Positions 54,823 through 63,949 are shown, numbered from the stretch's first letter. The stretch is DNA of 64,000 bases from Natronoplasma sp964602715 (GCA_964602715.1 CAZRSB010000001.1:28182-92181); one strand, 5' to 3'. Numbers and translations: made by a program. Notes: generated by a model from the sequence alone, not told the origin.

Positions 54823-55788
54823 ATGTTAGAGATATTTTGGCTTCTGTTTGATGCCCGGGCCAATGAAATCATCAGATATTCCTTACCTGGGATAATGGTA
54901 GAGATGCTGGAAATATTGACCCATTTAGGAGAAGGCGCATTCCTATTCGGGATAGCAGCGATACTCTACTGGGTGAGCAGGGACGAAAGTAGAGAAAATC
55001 GTATACTTATCCTTGCATTGGCCGTGGCTACTCTATCACTAGTAATGGGTTTAAAAGGATTATTACAAGTTCCTCGACCCGTAGGAGAACTTGCCTTTGC
55101 ACCTGAGAACTATCCTGGTTGGAGTACACCAAGCGCCCATGCGATGGGAGCTACAGCTGTATATGGAGGGTATGCTGCACTCAAAGAGAAAGGATATCCA
55201 ATAATCAGATATATCATCGCAGGCCTAATTATCTTGATAGTAGCTCTTTCAAGAGTAGTTATCGGAGTTCATTATTTAGGTGACGTGATATTGGGCGTAC
55301 TTCTAGGTATTTTACTTGTGTACATAGGTTTAAAAGTGAAGAATAATGGTTCAATAACCTATATGTTCGTTATTGCTTTTTTTATTTCAGTCGGGGCTTA
55401 CTTGCTTGGTTCAAAAGAATTTATAACTCTCTCACTTGGGTCCTCCATAGGGGGAATGATCAGCTGGAAGTTGGTTGAACACAAACCTACTGATCCAAGA
55501 GGAGGTTCTATCCTTTTATCTGGAATGATTCTATTTCCCTTTGTTGTCCTGTTCTGGGTACTTGAAAGTCTGATCCTAATAAGAACTGGTCTAGACACTA
55601 TAGAGGTCTTAGGAATACCTTTTCTCAGCTTGTTCAGTATAATAGGTTATGCGGTATTATTTGGAATCGTAGTTGCTCTTCCGAACATAGCTACAAAAAT
55701 AAATCATTGGAATTCAGTAAAAAAACTTGAGGAAAAACTACCTGTTGAAAATGATGTTCCAAAAAGAGAAAGGAATAACCCATACTAA
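54823..55788 (+). CDS. PAP2-family membrane phosphatase
   Basis: This 321-aa integral membrane protein has the PAP2 motifs KGLLQVPRP, PSAHAMG and SRVVIGVHYLGD in the first 180 residues, then a hydrophobic C-terminal extension with several more helices. It could act on isoprenoid or archaeal lipid phosphates. ATG 54823 is preferred over 54811 because GGAGG sits 5 nt before it and the TATA-like TTTTAAATAA is centred 28 nt upstream. It is the second PAP2 protein in 5 kb. The C-terminal extension does not look like the kinase domain of the gene at 49977. Confidence 0.82.
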   Translation: MLEIFWLLFDARANEIIRYSLPGIMVEMLEILTHLGEGAFLFGIAAILYWVSRDESRENRILILALAVATLSLVMGLKGLLQVPRPVGELAFAPENYPGWSTPSAHAMGATAVYGGYAALKEKGYPIIRYIIAGLIILIVALSRVVIGVHYLGDVILGVLLGILLVYIGLKVKNNGSITYMFVIAFFISVGAYLLGSKEFITLSLGSSIGGMISWKLVEHKPTDPRGGSILLSGMILFPFVVLFWVLESLILIRTGLDTIEVLGIPFLSLFSIIGYAVLFGIVVALPNIATKINHWNSVKKLEEKLPVENDVPKRERNNPY

Positions 55789-55879
55789 ATCTGAGCGATA
55801 TTAAATCAGAATTTTGATTATCACTCTCTCTTGATCATAGTCAAAAAAGATATATGTTCTTAATTTATTGTATGTAAAA

Positions 55880-56770
55880 ATGGATGAAACAAGTTTTAAC
55901 CTCTGTCTGCTCCTGATGGATGATTCAAGGATTGTTTATAGAGAACTTGCAGATGAAGTAGGGTTATCAGTCAATGCTGTTCATGGTAGAATCAAACAAT
56001 TGACTGAAAATAAAATAATACAAGGGTTTACGGCCCATATTGGAAAAAATGCTATAAACGGAAGTATAAAAATGATCGTCCATGGAAATTCAATTTACGA
56101 GGATAAAGATGTGATCTTTGAAAGAATATCAAAGGATAGGTACACTGAAAAAATCGTATCGACTTCCGAGGGTTATCATTACATTTATGGTCTTCTACCA
56201 AACATAACTGATATGAGCGAGTATGTTGAAGAAATCCCTAAAATAACAGGTATCGAAAATCCTAGAATATTTTTACCAGAGGTTCAAAAAGGTCCTCAGG
56301 GAGATTTCGAATTCAAAAAAACAGATTATAAAATCATCCAATCACTTCATAGAGATGCTAGAAAATCCTTTTCGAAAATTGCTGATGAGCTAGGTGTTTC
56401 TACTAAAACTGTAAGAAGGAGAGTCAATTTGATGGAAAAAAATGAGGCGATAGATTACACTATAAGATGGTATCCTATTCATTCTGATGATTTTATAAGC
56501 ATGTTACATGCTAAAGCGGAACCTGATAAAAGGAACATACTGCTCAATAAAATCAAAAAGAATTATCATCCCAATATCTTCAGAACTTTGAAAGCAGCCA
56601 ATGAGCCTGACAAGATATTGCTCAAATTGTGGGCTAATAATCTAAAAAAATCACATGAAATAAAAAATGATCTTAGAGAAGAAGAATTGAAAGTGACAAA
56701 AACGAGGATGTTTTATGATATAGAGTACTTTCCTACATGGAGAGATTCATTACTCGAAAATGAGGTATGA
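55880..56770 (+). CDS. Lrp/AsnC-type regulator with two helix-turn-helix domains
   Basis: This 296-aa protein has two AsnC-type winged helices, at about 1-50 (SRIVYRELADEVGLSVNAVHGRI) and about 150-200 (ARKSFSKIADELGVSTKTVRRRV). Each is followed by an alpha/beta segment that could be a diverged ligand-binding domain. Single Lrp proteins are half this size, so it looks like an internal duplication, as in several archaeal regulators. A TATA-like GATATATG near 55853 predicts a leaderless start at ATG 55880. Target genes are unknown; the nuclease/MBL genes are convergent with it. Confidence 0.8.
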   Translation: MDETSFNLCLLLMDDSRIVYRELADEVGLSVNAVHGRIKQLTENKIIQGFTAHIGKNAINGSIKMIVHGNSIYEDKDVIFERISKDRYTEKIVSTSEGYHYIYGLLPNITDMSEYVEEIPKITGIENPRIFLPEVQKGPQGDFEFKKTDYKIIQSLHRDARKSFSKIADELGVSTKTVRRRVNLMEKNEAIDYTIRWYPIHSDDFISMLHAKAEPDKRNILLNKIKKNYHPNIFRTLKAANEPDKILLKLWANNLKKSHEIKNDLREEELKVTKTRMFYDIEYFPTWRDSLLENEV

Positions 56771-56781
56771 CATTTTTAGAG

Positions 56782-57567
56782 TTATATTGTCCATCTGATC
56801 TGATCTCCAGGTTTTTTGTAGTGAAAAATATCTTTTGTGCCTTTTGGGTCCTTATCTATCAGGTCATCAATCCACTCCTCATTACCAAACGTATGCATAG
56901 GGACAAAATATCTTGGCTTTACCCCTTCAATAAACTCTATCGGGCCTGCCCAGCTGGGTAATCTTTTATCCATATTGGAAAATGCGACCTGAATAGTTTC
57001 TTTTTTTAGCTGCTTAACAGTTTTCTTAAAAAGATATACATGCTCGTCAATCTTCTTTTGATTCCATTCTGGCCAGTTCCATTTAGCAAGGTCTCCTCCA
57101 AAGTAAATTTTCTTTTGATCGAGTTCTATCAAAAAGGCTACCCCTTCATCATTGCTCAGAAAGGTTCTGACCTTCAAAGAACCTATATCATATAGTTTTT
57201 GAGGGGCGACGATGGTAAAAGAGGTTTTAGCTTTCAAACTTTCGTTATCGGTTGTGATTAATGTTTGGGATATGTCGTTTGAAAGCACTATATGTGTTTT
57301 TTTAGGATAAGATAAGAACTTTTTAAAATCAGAAGAAAAGTGATCTGCATGTGAATGTGAGAAAAAGATGTAAAGCTCAGTTCCTTCAATCTCCGACTTC
57401 AGTTTCCTTTCTACAGGCGGTTCTACGCCTTTAGAGGGATAATCGAATAGTAATGTTTTCTCATCCATTTTGATAAGAAAGCAACTGTGATAGCAATAGG
57501 TGATTTTTATCTTTGACATGTTTGGAGACAAATCTAAAATAACATCTAAAAATTTAACTTTTGTCAC
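56782..57567 (-). CDS. Metallo-beta-lactamase-fold protein (UlaG-like)
   Basis: This 261-aa MBL-fold hydrolase has the H-x-H-x-D-H metal motif at 71-76 (SHSHADH), an Asp-containing YFGGDLAKW near 155 and a distal His in VPMHTFG. It resembles the UlaG/COG2220 group, whose substrates vary (phosphodiesters, RNA, lactones). The GTG start at 57567 overlaps the TAG stop of the nuclease gene (TAGTG). The alternative ATG 57519 would begin closer to the fold's first strand. The tight coupling suggests a joint function with that gene. Confidence 0.78.
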   Translation of the reverse strand: MTKVKFLDVILDLSPNMSKIKITYCYHSCFLIKMDEKTLLFDYPSKGVEPPVERKLKSEIEGTELYIFFSHSHADHFSSDFKKFLSYPKKTHIVLSNDISQTLITTDNESLKAKTSFTIVAPQKLYDIGSLKVRTFLSNDEGVAFLIELDQKKIYFGGDLAKWNWPEWNQKKIDEHVYLFKKTVKQLKKETIQVAFSNMDKRLPSWAGPIEFIEGVKPRYFVPMHTFGNEEWIDDLIDKDPKGTKDIFHYKKPGDQIRWTI

Positions 57568-58583
57568 TAAAAATGGATACCTGCCTCCCTCAATTTCAAT
57601 TTAAATCGATTTACCGTTCTTTTATCAAAAGATCCTTCCTCCAATTTTTTAAAATAATCAGAAAAAAATCTTGGTTCTTGTTTTTTTATTATATTACCTA
57701 GATCTTTCCAGTACAATTTTTTCACTCTTTTTGGAACTTTTTTTATAAATTTCCCAAAGTAATGGGGATAACAATCTTCGTTTGTAGATGAGCGATATTT
57801 CTTATTCAGCCTGTCATTGTACTTTACAAGCATCGATCCTAGGTCATCTAATTTGTTATTGTATTTTGTAAGTGAATAATCATCTAGCAATTTTTGACCA
57901 AGCATGATATAGGTAAAATCCCAATCACTATATCTACTGTTATGGTGATTAGTAGTCAAAAATGCAGTTTCCAATCCTCTAATCATTTGCCCAATTTTTG
58001 GAAAATGCTTTGTTGTAGTACTTATATCGCTTTTGTATTTGGATTCAATAAACACAAATTTTTTTTCATCAGGAAATATTATAACAACATCGTAACGGGT
58101 CCAGCTATTTTGATCTTTTATGTCTAAAAAGGAGATATTATCTTTTTTATTCCCGTTCCCATGAAGATTTTTGTTATAAAACTCTACTTCAAAAAGCAGT
58201 ATGTTGTTCTTCAAACTTTCTTTTTTTACTTTGAATATCTCTGCCAGCTTTAGATCTTGCCAATATGTTTCTTTTTTCCCTTTCATCATTTCAATATTTG
58301 ATAAATTACTTTTTTCTAGATTTTGAAAAAAATCAGGATTCCATCTAGAATTCCTTTTCCTAGGAAGAATATCCTCAATTTCAAGCTGGGTCCAACGATC
58401 AATATTACCAAACATAAAAAGGCTAAGTGTGCTTTCAGAATTGGTGTTAAAAAGACTTCCTTTGTGATCAGAACATTTCAGCAGAGAATCCTTCCTTCTT
58501 TTAGTTATCCCATATCTTAAAAACCAATTTTTTTCTATATGGTCTATGTTGAGAAGGTATTTCAAAATCTTTTTTTTATCCAT
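57567..58583 (-). CDS. Putative PD-(D/E)XK nuclease-like protein
   Basis: This 338-aa protein of no recognised named family has a segment fitting the PD-(D/E)XK core: Asp165 in RYDVVIIF, then Glu180-x-Lys182 in FIESKYK on the next strand, then a helix with Gln and Arg (KIGQMIRGL). The rest is Lys/Asn-rich and largely helical. It could be a restriction-like or repair nuclease. It forms a two-gene unit with the MBL-fold gene and is divergent from nurA-herA across 125 nt. A TATA-like TAAATACTT about 27 nt upstream of ATG 58583 predicts a leaderless start. The nuclease call is motif-based inference. Confidence 0.55.
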   Translation of the reverse strand: MDKKKILKYLLNIDHIEKNWFLRYGITKRRKDSLLKCSDHKGSLFNTNSESTLSLFMFGNIDRWTQLEIEDILPRKRNSRWNPDFFQNLEKSNLSNIEMMKGKKETYWQDLKLAEIFKVKKESLKNNILLFEVEFYNKNLHGNGNKKDNISFLDIKDQNSWTRYDVVIIFPDEKKFVFIESKYKSDISTTTKHFPKIGQMIRGLETAFLTTNHHNSRYSDWDFTYIMLGQKLLDDYSLTKYNNKLDDLGSMLVKYNDRLNKKYRSSTNEDCYPHYFGKFIKKVPKRVKKLYWKDLGNIIKKQEPRFFSDYFKKLEEGSFDKRTVNRFKLKLREAGIHF

Positions 58584-58620
58584 TTAAAAAAAGAAATAAA
58601 CTATCAAGTATTTAGTGATT

Positions 58621-58669
58621 TAGAGGGGGGTCGTAATCGAAAGTGACACCATTTTCAGTGACCCCTCTA
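58621..58669. promoter_or_regulatory. Inverted repeat between nuclease gene and nurA
   Basis: TAGAGGGGGGTC at 58621-58632 and GACCCCTCTA at 58660-58669 form an interrupted inverted repeat (10 pairs with two extra G). Two copies of AGTGAC lie at 58642 and 58657. It sits just upstream of the nurA TATA-like TTTTAAGTAAT near 58680, a G/C-rich island in A/T-rich DNA. It is a candidate operator serving both divergent promoters. Confidence 0.5.
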
Positions 58670-58708
58670 CTCAACTTTTAAGTAATATGCATATAATTCA
58701 TCGAATAG

Positions 58709-59728
58709 ATGCTTGATGATCTTTACGAATATATAGAAGAGCTTTCAGACCCCCCCGAGGAGTTTGGAAAACCTTATTTCAGCCAGAAGAGATATTATGA
58801 ACCAGTAAAAATAGAAAAGAAAAACCTTTCAAGATTTGAAGTAGTAGAGCAAGGAAGAAAAATATGTTGTATCGATGGCGGGAACAACAAAATCTTTGAA
58901 TCACCTACTGATAGCATTCATCTAATAAGAGCATACTTCAATCTTTTTAAGAGAGAAAAAAGGGTCATCAATACGGAACCTATGACGGCTTTTTTGATTT
59001 CTAAACTTGATGAAAATAAAGTTATCGCAAAATTAAGGATCATTAGTGGAGAGATCCCTCTGCACAGGAAAGAATTCGTATTTGAAGAGAGAGATCTTGA
59101 AGAATTAACGCTCGATAATGCAGCTCATTCTGTAAGAAAATATCTCGAATGGGAACTTATAGAGTACGTTGTACAAGAGTATTTACATGAGAATGATATC
59201 TTGGTAAGGGATGGAGTCTTAAAAACTACCGTAGAAAGCGAAAGAGAGTATGCTGAAAGAGCTTACAGTGAAATCAAAAAAGGAAAAGTTACTTTGATAG
59301 GTATAGCTAAAACGAGTTCATTAAGGACTACAAAAAATTATCCGTTGATCGCTGCAGTTCAACAGTTAGCCCGAGATGTTGGTATGAGGAGATGGTATTA
59401 CCATCCTGTTGCTGAAAATTCCCATCCAGATCATAAAGGGGAGTTATATATAGTTAAGTACCATCCATCATCTAATTATGCATTCAGGACTGAATTTTAT
59501 CGAGAAGTTGATGTGGATCATGAGAAAGTGTTAAGTGAACTGGCCTTTCAGGCTAAAGATCCTATATTTTTAGGATATCCTTATGGATTAGTGGATGCGG
59601 ATAAAAGGGCTAGGGTAACAGATGAAGAAGTGGAGTATCTTAAAAACATGGCAAAAAATAAGATGAAAAATAGTTTTAGAGATAAGATAAACTCTATAAA
59701 TGCTCACGATAGATTGAGTCAAATCTGA
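58709..59728 (+). CDS. nurA: NurA 5'-3' nuclease
   Basis: This 339-aa nuclease resects DNA ends together with HerA in archaeal recombinational repair. The NurA domain has Asp56 in CIDGGNN, Asp168 in LVRDGVL, GIAKTSSLRT and the C-terminal YPYGLVDADKRARV. Length is typical. ATG 58709 lies about 29 nt after the TATA-like element, a leaderless start. herA follows 13 nt downstream after GAGGAG. Mre11 and Rad50, commonly adjacent in other archaea, are not in the window. Confidence 0.88.
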   Translation: MLDDLYEYIEELSDPPEEFGKPYFSQKRYYEPVKIEKKNLSRFEVVEQGRKICCIDGGNNKIFESPTDSIHLIRAYFNLFKREKRVINTEPMTAFLISKLDENKVIAKLRIISGEIPLHRKEFVFEERDLEELTLDNAAHSVRKYLEWELIEYVVQEYLHENDILVRDGVLKTTVESEREYAERAYSEIKKGKVTLIGIAKTSSLRTTKNYPLIAAVQQLARDVGMRRWYYHPVAENSHPDHKGELYIVKYHPSSNYAFRTEFYREVDVDHEKVLSELAFQAKDPIFLGYPYGLVDADKRARVTDEEVEYLKNMAKNKMKNSFRDKINSINAHDRLSQI

Positions 59729-59741
59729 GGAGATAGATAGG

Positions 59742-61241
59742 ATGGCTATAGGTCAGATAATAGGTGGAAGTTATGGCGAACTTATGATAAGACAGAAGAG
59801 CGGTAGAACCATAGAAATAGGGGATCTTCTATCCATAGATGACAATATTCTACAAGTTCTAGACCTTGAGTACGGTTCCTTACTGGAACAAGAAGATATT
59901 GAAAGAATAAGCGGAATGACACTAGAAGGTTACGAGGAAACCAACATAATGGAAGAAGAATTGAGAAATTATACTTATGCCAAAGCTAAACCACTGGTTA
60001 GGATAAAAGATGGCACTCCAAGGATACCTAAAATATTACCCCCTTTTTTTGGTGAATTAGAGAGAGTAGAGAAGGAGGATTTTGAATTTTTAGAGGAGCC
60101 CGAGAACAGTCTTTATTTGGGGAAAGTACGGAGTGGAAGCAACGTTTTAGATGTTCCTATACATATAAATGGAAAGGAGGCTTTGTCTCATCATATTTTG
60201 ATCCCCGCAACTACAGGTAGAGGAAAGAGCAATCTTGTGAAGGTGATGCTCTGGAAATTGATCCCAAAAGAATATGCTGGTGTTTTGGTAATAGATCCAC
60301 ATGACGAATATTATGGCAGAAATGAGAAAGGTGCCAAAGATCATCCTAAGGCAGGAAAAAAAGTTGAGTATTACTCACCTGATCCCCCTCCTGGCGGTTA
60401 TCACTTAAAAGTCAATCTTAGAATACTTAGACCATGGAATCTCAGTGGAATAATTGATCTGTCCGAGGCTCAAAAACAGGCCATGTATGTTTACTACAAC
60501 AGATTTAGAGAACATTGGATAGAGGAGTTACTAATAACCGAATCCGGTGAAGAAACCTATGGTGTTCAGGAAACCACTTTGAACGCTTTGAAAAGAAAAC
60601 TGAAGTTGGCTTTCGATTTGTCAGTCAAGAACGATGATGTTCGTCCGCGGGGTAAGGTCTTTGTGTGTGAAGGATCAGAGAGTTTAGTAGATGATATCGT
60701 AAACGCGATCGAGGACTCTAAAAAAGTGATACTGGATACTAGTTCATTACCTGAAGACAAGGAGTTGATGGTAGCAGGTATAATAGCCGACCGAATATTT
60801 AAAAATTATAGAACATATAAGGAAAAAGACGACCTGAAAAATAAACCCTCCGTGGGCATAGTGATCGAGGAGGCTCCAAGAGTATTGGGAGATCGTTCAG
60901 GAAGAAATATCTTTCACAAGATCGCTAGGGAGGGCAGAAAATTTAGAGTGGGGTTGATAGCTGTTACTCAATTATCTAGTATGATACCCAGGGAGATATT
61001 AGCCAATATGAACACCAAGATCATACTGGGAAATGAGATGAAAAGTGAAAGAGACGCTATCATCGGAAGTGCGGCTCAAGACCTTTCTAAGGACAGTAAG
61101 ACCATAGCTAGTCTAGATAAGGGAGAAGCTATAATAAGTAGTATTTTTACGAAGTTCGCGGTACCAATTCAGATCGACTTGTTTGAAGACTTAGTAAAAG
61201 AGGAAAAGGGAGATAAAAAAACGCTCGAGTTTTTTGGGTAA
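59742..61241 (+). CDS. herA: HerA hexameric DNA translocase
   Basis: This 499-aa ATPase has an N-terminal HAS-barrel (about 1-100), then the HerA/FtsK-like motor with Walker A ATTGRGKS at 156-163 and Walker B VLVIDPHDEYY at 181-191. It also has a VIEEAPRVLG segment and an Arg-rich GRKFRVGLIAVTQ region. It pumps DNA to NurA. Length and motifs are complete. It is the second gene of the nurA operon and convergent with the ABC exporter gene, 6 nt apart. Confidence 0.92.
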   Translation: MAIGQIIGGSYGELMIRQKSGRTIEIGDLLSIDDNILQVLDLEYGSLLEQEDIERISGMTLEGYEETNIMEEELRNYTYAKAKPLVRIKDGTPRIPKILPPFFGELERVEKEDFEFLEEPENSLYLGKVRSGSNVLDVPIHINGKEALSHHILIPATTGRGKSNLVKVMLWKLIPKEYAGVLVIDPHDEYYGRNEKGAKDHPKAGKKVEYYSPDPPPGGYHLKVNLRILRPWNLSGIIDLSEAQKQAMYVYYNRFREHWIEELLITESGEETYGVQETTLNALKRKLKLAFDLSVKNDDVRPRGKVFVCEGSESLVDDIVNAIEDSKKVILDTSSLPEDKELMVAGIIADRIFKNYRTYKEKDDLKNKPSVGIVIEEAPRVLGDRSGRNIFHKIAREGRKFRVGLIAVTQLSSMIPREILANMNTKIILGNEMKSERDAIIGSAAQDLSKDSKTIASLDKGEAIISSIFTKFAVPIQIDLFEDLVKEEKGDKKTLEFFG

Positions 61242-61247
61242 ATATCT

Positions 61248-63179
61248 TTATTCCAAACCATTTCTAAATTGTAAATCATAGAAATGTTTGAACTTTTTTC
61301 CTTTTTCCATTAGCTCATCGAAAGTTCCTCTTTCAATTATCTTTCCATCTTCAATGAAGAATATCTCATCCGAATTAACTATTGTAGATAACCTATGTGC
61401 TATAGTAAAGGTTGTTCTTCCACTAGAAACTCTTTCGATAGCTTCCTGTATCAATTTTTCGGTATGTGAGTCTACCGAAGAAGTGGCCTCATCCAAAATC
61501 AAGATATCTGGATCTTTAAGCAGTGCTCTAGCTATAGATATCCTTTGTCTCTGTCCTCCGGACAGTTTGAGACCTCTCTGTCCCACTTGAGTCTCATAAC
61601 CTTGGGGCATATCTTTAGCGAATTGATGTACATTAGCTTTTTTTGCTGCTTCGATTACTTCTTTTTCAGATGCGCTCGGTCTCCCGTATGCAATATTTTC
61701 CTTAATAGTTCCTGAAAATAGGAAATCGTCCTGTAAAACCATCGCTATCGCATTTCTAAGTTCCTTCAAATCCCAGTCTTTTACTTTAACACCATCAATT
61801 TTAACTGCTCCTTTGTCCACATCATATAAACGAGGTATCAATCTCACTATGGTTGTTTTTCCGGAGCCGCTAGGACCAACTAGAGCCACAGATTTTTTAG
61901 GAGACACATCTAAATTTATATCCTTTAAAACGGTCTCGTTAGAATTATAGGCAAAATCTACATTTTCAAAAGTTACCCTGCCCGGTATCGGTGCTGTAGT
62001 TTCAACATCTTCTTTCATTATCTCTTTTTCGTCCACCTCTTCTAGTCTCTGGAGAAGTTCTATTTTCTCTTCTTTATCGAGTACAGAGTTTTTATCATAT
62101 GAATCATCTTGGTCACCTGCTTTTTCTTCTGAGATATCATATGTAGTTTTGGCATCTTTTTTACTTTGTATTTCGGGTTCTATATCTTTATGATCGAAAA
62201 ATCTTTCGATCGATGCAAAAAATCTGCTAAGACCCTCGTTTATCCTTATCAAACGAAGTAAAGGTCCTCTAAATCCAACAAGGTATGTGTAAAAAGCAGC
62301 TAGTGTCCCCGCGGTCATGACGCCCTCAACAACAAAATAACCACCAACTCCTAAAGTCAAAACTATACCTAAGCTGTTAAGGAAAAATGCTCCTGGGCCT
62401 AAAACACTGATATATTTGACAGCTCCTACTCTTGCTTCAAAGTGATCTTTATTTGGTTTCTCAAATCTGCCTTTTTCGAAGAGTTCATTAGAGAAAGCTT
62501 TTATCACCTTTACTCCAGATAGATTATCTTCAAGTCTGTCAGTGAGGTCCGCTTTTCTTTCCCTTGTCTTTCGAAAAGCCTTGTACATCTTGGTCATCAA
62601 AAATTTACCATAAAAAAAGAGTATTGGCACAAAAGCTAGACTGATCAAAGTCAAAGGTATATTTAAAGTGAAAAGGATTATCAGGGTTCCGATGATACTA
62701 GTCGAAGCTGTGAGCAAACCTTCTGGACCATGATGTACAAACTCTTGAAGTCTGTTGAGATCATCTATAATCCTAGAAATCAGTTCTCCAGTTTTCTTCT
62801 CATCATGAAATTTCATCGGTAGATCCTGAAAATGACCATAAAGATCATTCCTCATGTCATAAACTATCTTTTGAGCTGTCTTGTGTCCATAATAGCTTCT
62901 TAATCCTCTACCCACTGCAATTGCTCCAAATATGACAAGAGCTATCAGCGAAAGATTTAGGACTGCTCCTAAGTCCCCTGCAGGGATAGCATCATCGATC
63001 ATGCTCCTAAGGATAAGAGGAGGAACAAGTGCTAAAAGAGCGGTAACGACATGAGTGATTTGAACAGGCAAGTAGACTTTGAGATTAGCCTTTAAATACT
63101 CTTTATAAAACCGTTTTAACAGATAACTGATGTTGTAATCATATAACGTTTTTTTCTCTTCATCTTTATCTTCAGACAT
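61248..63179 (-). CDS. ABC exporter, fused membrane and ATPase domains
   Basis: This 643-aa half-transporter of the MsbA/multidrug type has a six-helix membrane domain (about 30-330) and an ATPase with Walker A GPSGSGKTT, signature LSGGQRQR and Walker B ILILDEATSSVD. An acidic, poorly conserved linker of roughly 70 residues joins the two. It should work as a homodimer, exporting lipids or drugs. ATG 63179 is preferred to the reading from 63200, which runs into an 18-bp near-palindrome (63184-63201). AGGTG upstream gives a ribosome site. Confidence 0.9.
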   Translation of the reverse strand: MSEDKDEEKKTLYDYNISYLLKRFYKEYLKANLKVYLPVQITHVVTALLALVPPLILRSMIDDAIPAGDLGAVLNLSLIALVIFGAIAVGRGLRSYYGHKTAQKIVYDMRNDLYGHFQDLPMKFHDEKKTGELISRIIDDLNRLQEFVHHGPEGLLTASTSIIGTLIILFTLNIPLTLISLAFVPILFFYGKFLMTKMYKAFRKTRERKADLTDRLEDNLSGVKVIKAFSNELFEKGRFEKPNKDHFEARVGAVKYISVLGPGAFFLNSLGIVLTLGVGGYFVVEGVMTAGTLAAFYTYLVGFRGPLLRLIRINEGLSRFFASIERFFDHKDIEPEIQSKKDAKTTYDISEEKAGDQDDSYDKNSVLDKEEKIELLQRLEEVDEKEIMKEDVETTAPIPGRVTFENVDFAYNSNETVLKDINLDVSPKKSVALVGPSGSGKTTIVRLIPRLYDVDKGAVKIDGVKVKDWDLKELRNAIAMVLQDDFLFSGTIKENIAYGRPSASEKEVIEAAKKANVHQFAKDMPQGYETQVGQRGLKLSGGQRQRISIARALLKDPDILILDEATSSVDSHTEKLIQEAIERVSSGRTTFTIAHRLSTIVNSDEIFFIEDGKIIERGTFDELMEKGKKFKHFYDLQFRNGLE

Positions 63180-63183
63180 ATAC

Positions 63184-63201
63184 TTTGCACCTAGATGCAA
63201 A
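63184..63201. promoter_or_regulatory. Near-perfect 18-bp palindrome before ABC exporter gene
   Basis: TTTGCA-C-CTAG-A-TGCAAA is symmetric at 16 of 18 positions. It lies 4 nt upstream of ATG 63179, at or just after the transcription start predicted from the TATA-like ATATATGTG near 63225. Such placement suits a repressor site, as for transporters controlled by local regulators. Confidence 0.5.
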
Positions 63202-63333
63202 CATAACTTGATGTAAAGAAGTCACACATATATTTTTCCCTGGTTTCTTAATCTACTTTTTTGTTATCTTATCACCTTTTCTATCAGTTTACCACCTCTG
63301 AAATTGAACTTGTAGTAAAAGACACGACTATTT

Positions 63334-63456
63334 TTATCTTTTAGTATTTTTTACCAGTTCTAGAGGACTAACGTACTCTTCTCCCTCGAATCTAGTTCTT
63401 GGGATCCGCAGTGTCACGAGGATCCAAGGATAAAATCCTGACGATGTAAAGCTCAT
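63334..63456 (-). CDS. Possible small protein, 40 aa
   Basis: Within the gap 63202-63567 this frame encodes 40 residues starting MSFTSSGFYPWILV and ending with a mixed acidic/basic tail. Base composition is G/C-richer than its surroundings and the product looks protein-like, with Trp, Pro and Arg. An in-frame TAA lies 3 nt before the ATG, so it is self-contained. A TATA-like AATTTATAG near 63490 on this strand would give an 8-nt leader. The same DNA can fold into several hairpins, so a structured RNA is the alternative. No family is recognised. Confidence 0.35.
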   Translation of the reverse strand: MSFTSSGFYPWILVTLRIPRTRFEGEEYVSPLELVKNTKR

Positions 63457-63603
63457 AACTTATTTCAAAAAGTTACGAGTACCACTATAAATTAAAAAAT
63501 ATCTTTGAAAGAAAAGTCCAATAAACACAAAATAGATATGCTTTGAATCTATACTCTGTACTAATATATGAACATGGAAGAAAGGTTTGGGAGATTGATA
63601 AAG

Positions 63604-63807
63604 ATGAAAGGTACTGTAAAATTTTTTGATAATGTGAAAAAATACGGTTTCATAAAACCTGAGGATAAACAAGAAGAAGATCACTTTTTTCACGAAAGTA
63701 ATATCAAGGGAAACTACACCCCTGAAGAAGGAGACGAAGTTGAGTTCGATAGCGAACTAGAAGAGAAAGGTTTTCAGGCATTGAACGTAAAAAAGATAAA
63801 GGATTGA
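63604..63807 (+). CDS. Cold-shock domain protein
   Basis: This 67-aa protein begins MKGTVKFFDNVKKYGFIKPE and has the RNP1-like KYGFIKP and RNP2-like DHFFHES motifs of the cold-shock OB-fold, which binds single-stranded RNA or DNA as a chaperone. The aromatic residues that stack on bases are kept. ATG 63604, about 10 nt after GGAG, is preferred over readings from 63568 or 63574 because family members start MKGTVK. Cold-shock proteins are patchy in archaea, and acquisition from bacteria is possible. Confidence 0.88.
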   Translation: MKGTVKFFDNVKKYGFIKPEDKQEEDHFFHESNIKGNYTPEEGDEVEFDSELEEKGFQALNVKKIKD

Positions 63808-63949
63808 ATCCCTACCATGAAGCTTGATTGTTCTAAAAGTTGGCATTTTTAGACAAAGTAGAGCAAAAGTTACAGCGTTGTTAGCAGAAGTTATTGACGA
63901 TCAAGAGATTTACTAGTCAGTGACCTGTATAGATACTTAAAAAGTAAAG

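Noticed and set aside
63824..63916. 30-codon frame from TTG between the cold-shock gene and the tRNA
   Set aside because: It has a TTG start straight after an in-frame stop, no ribosome site and no recognisable product.
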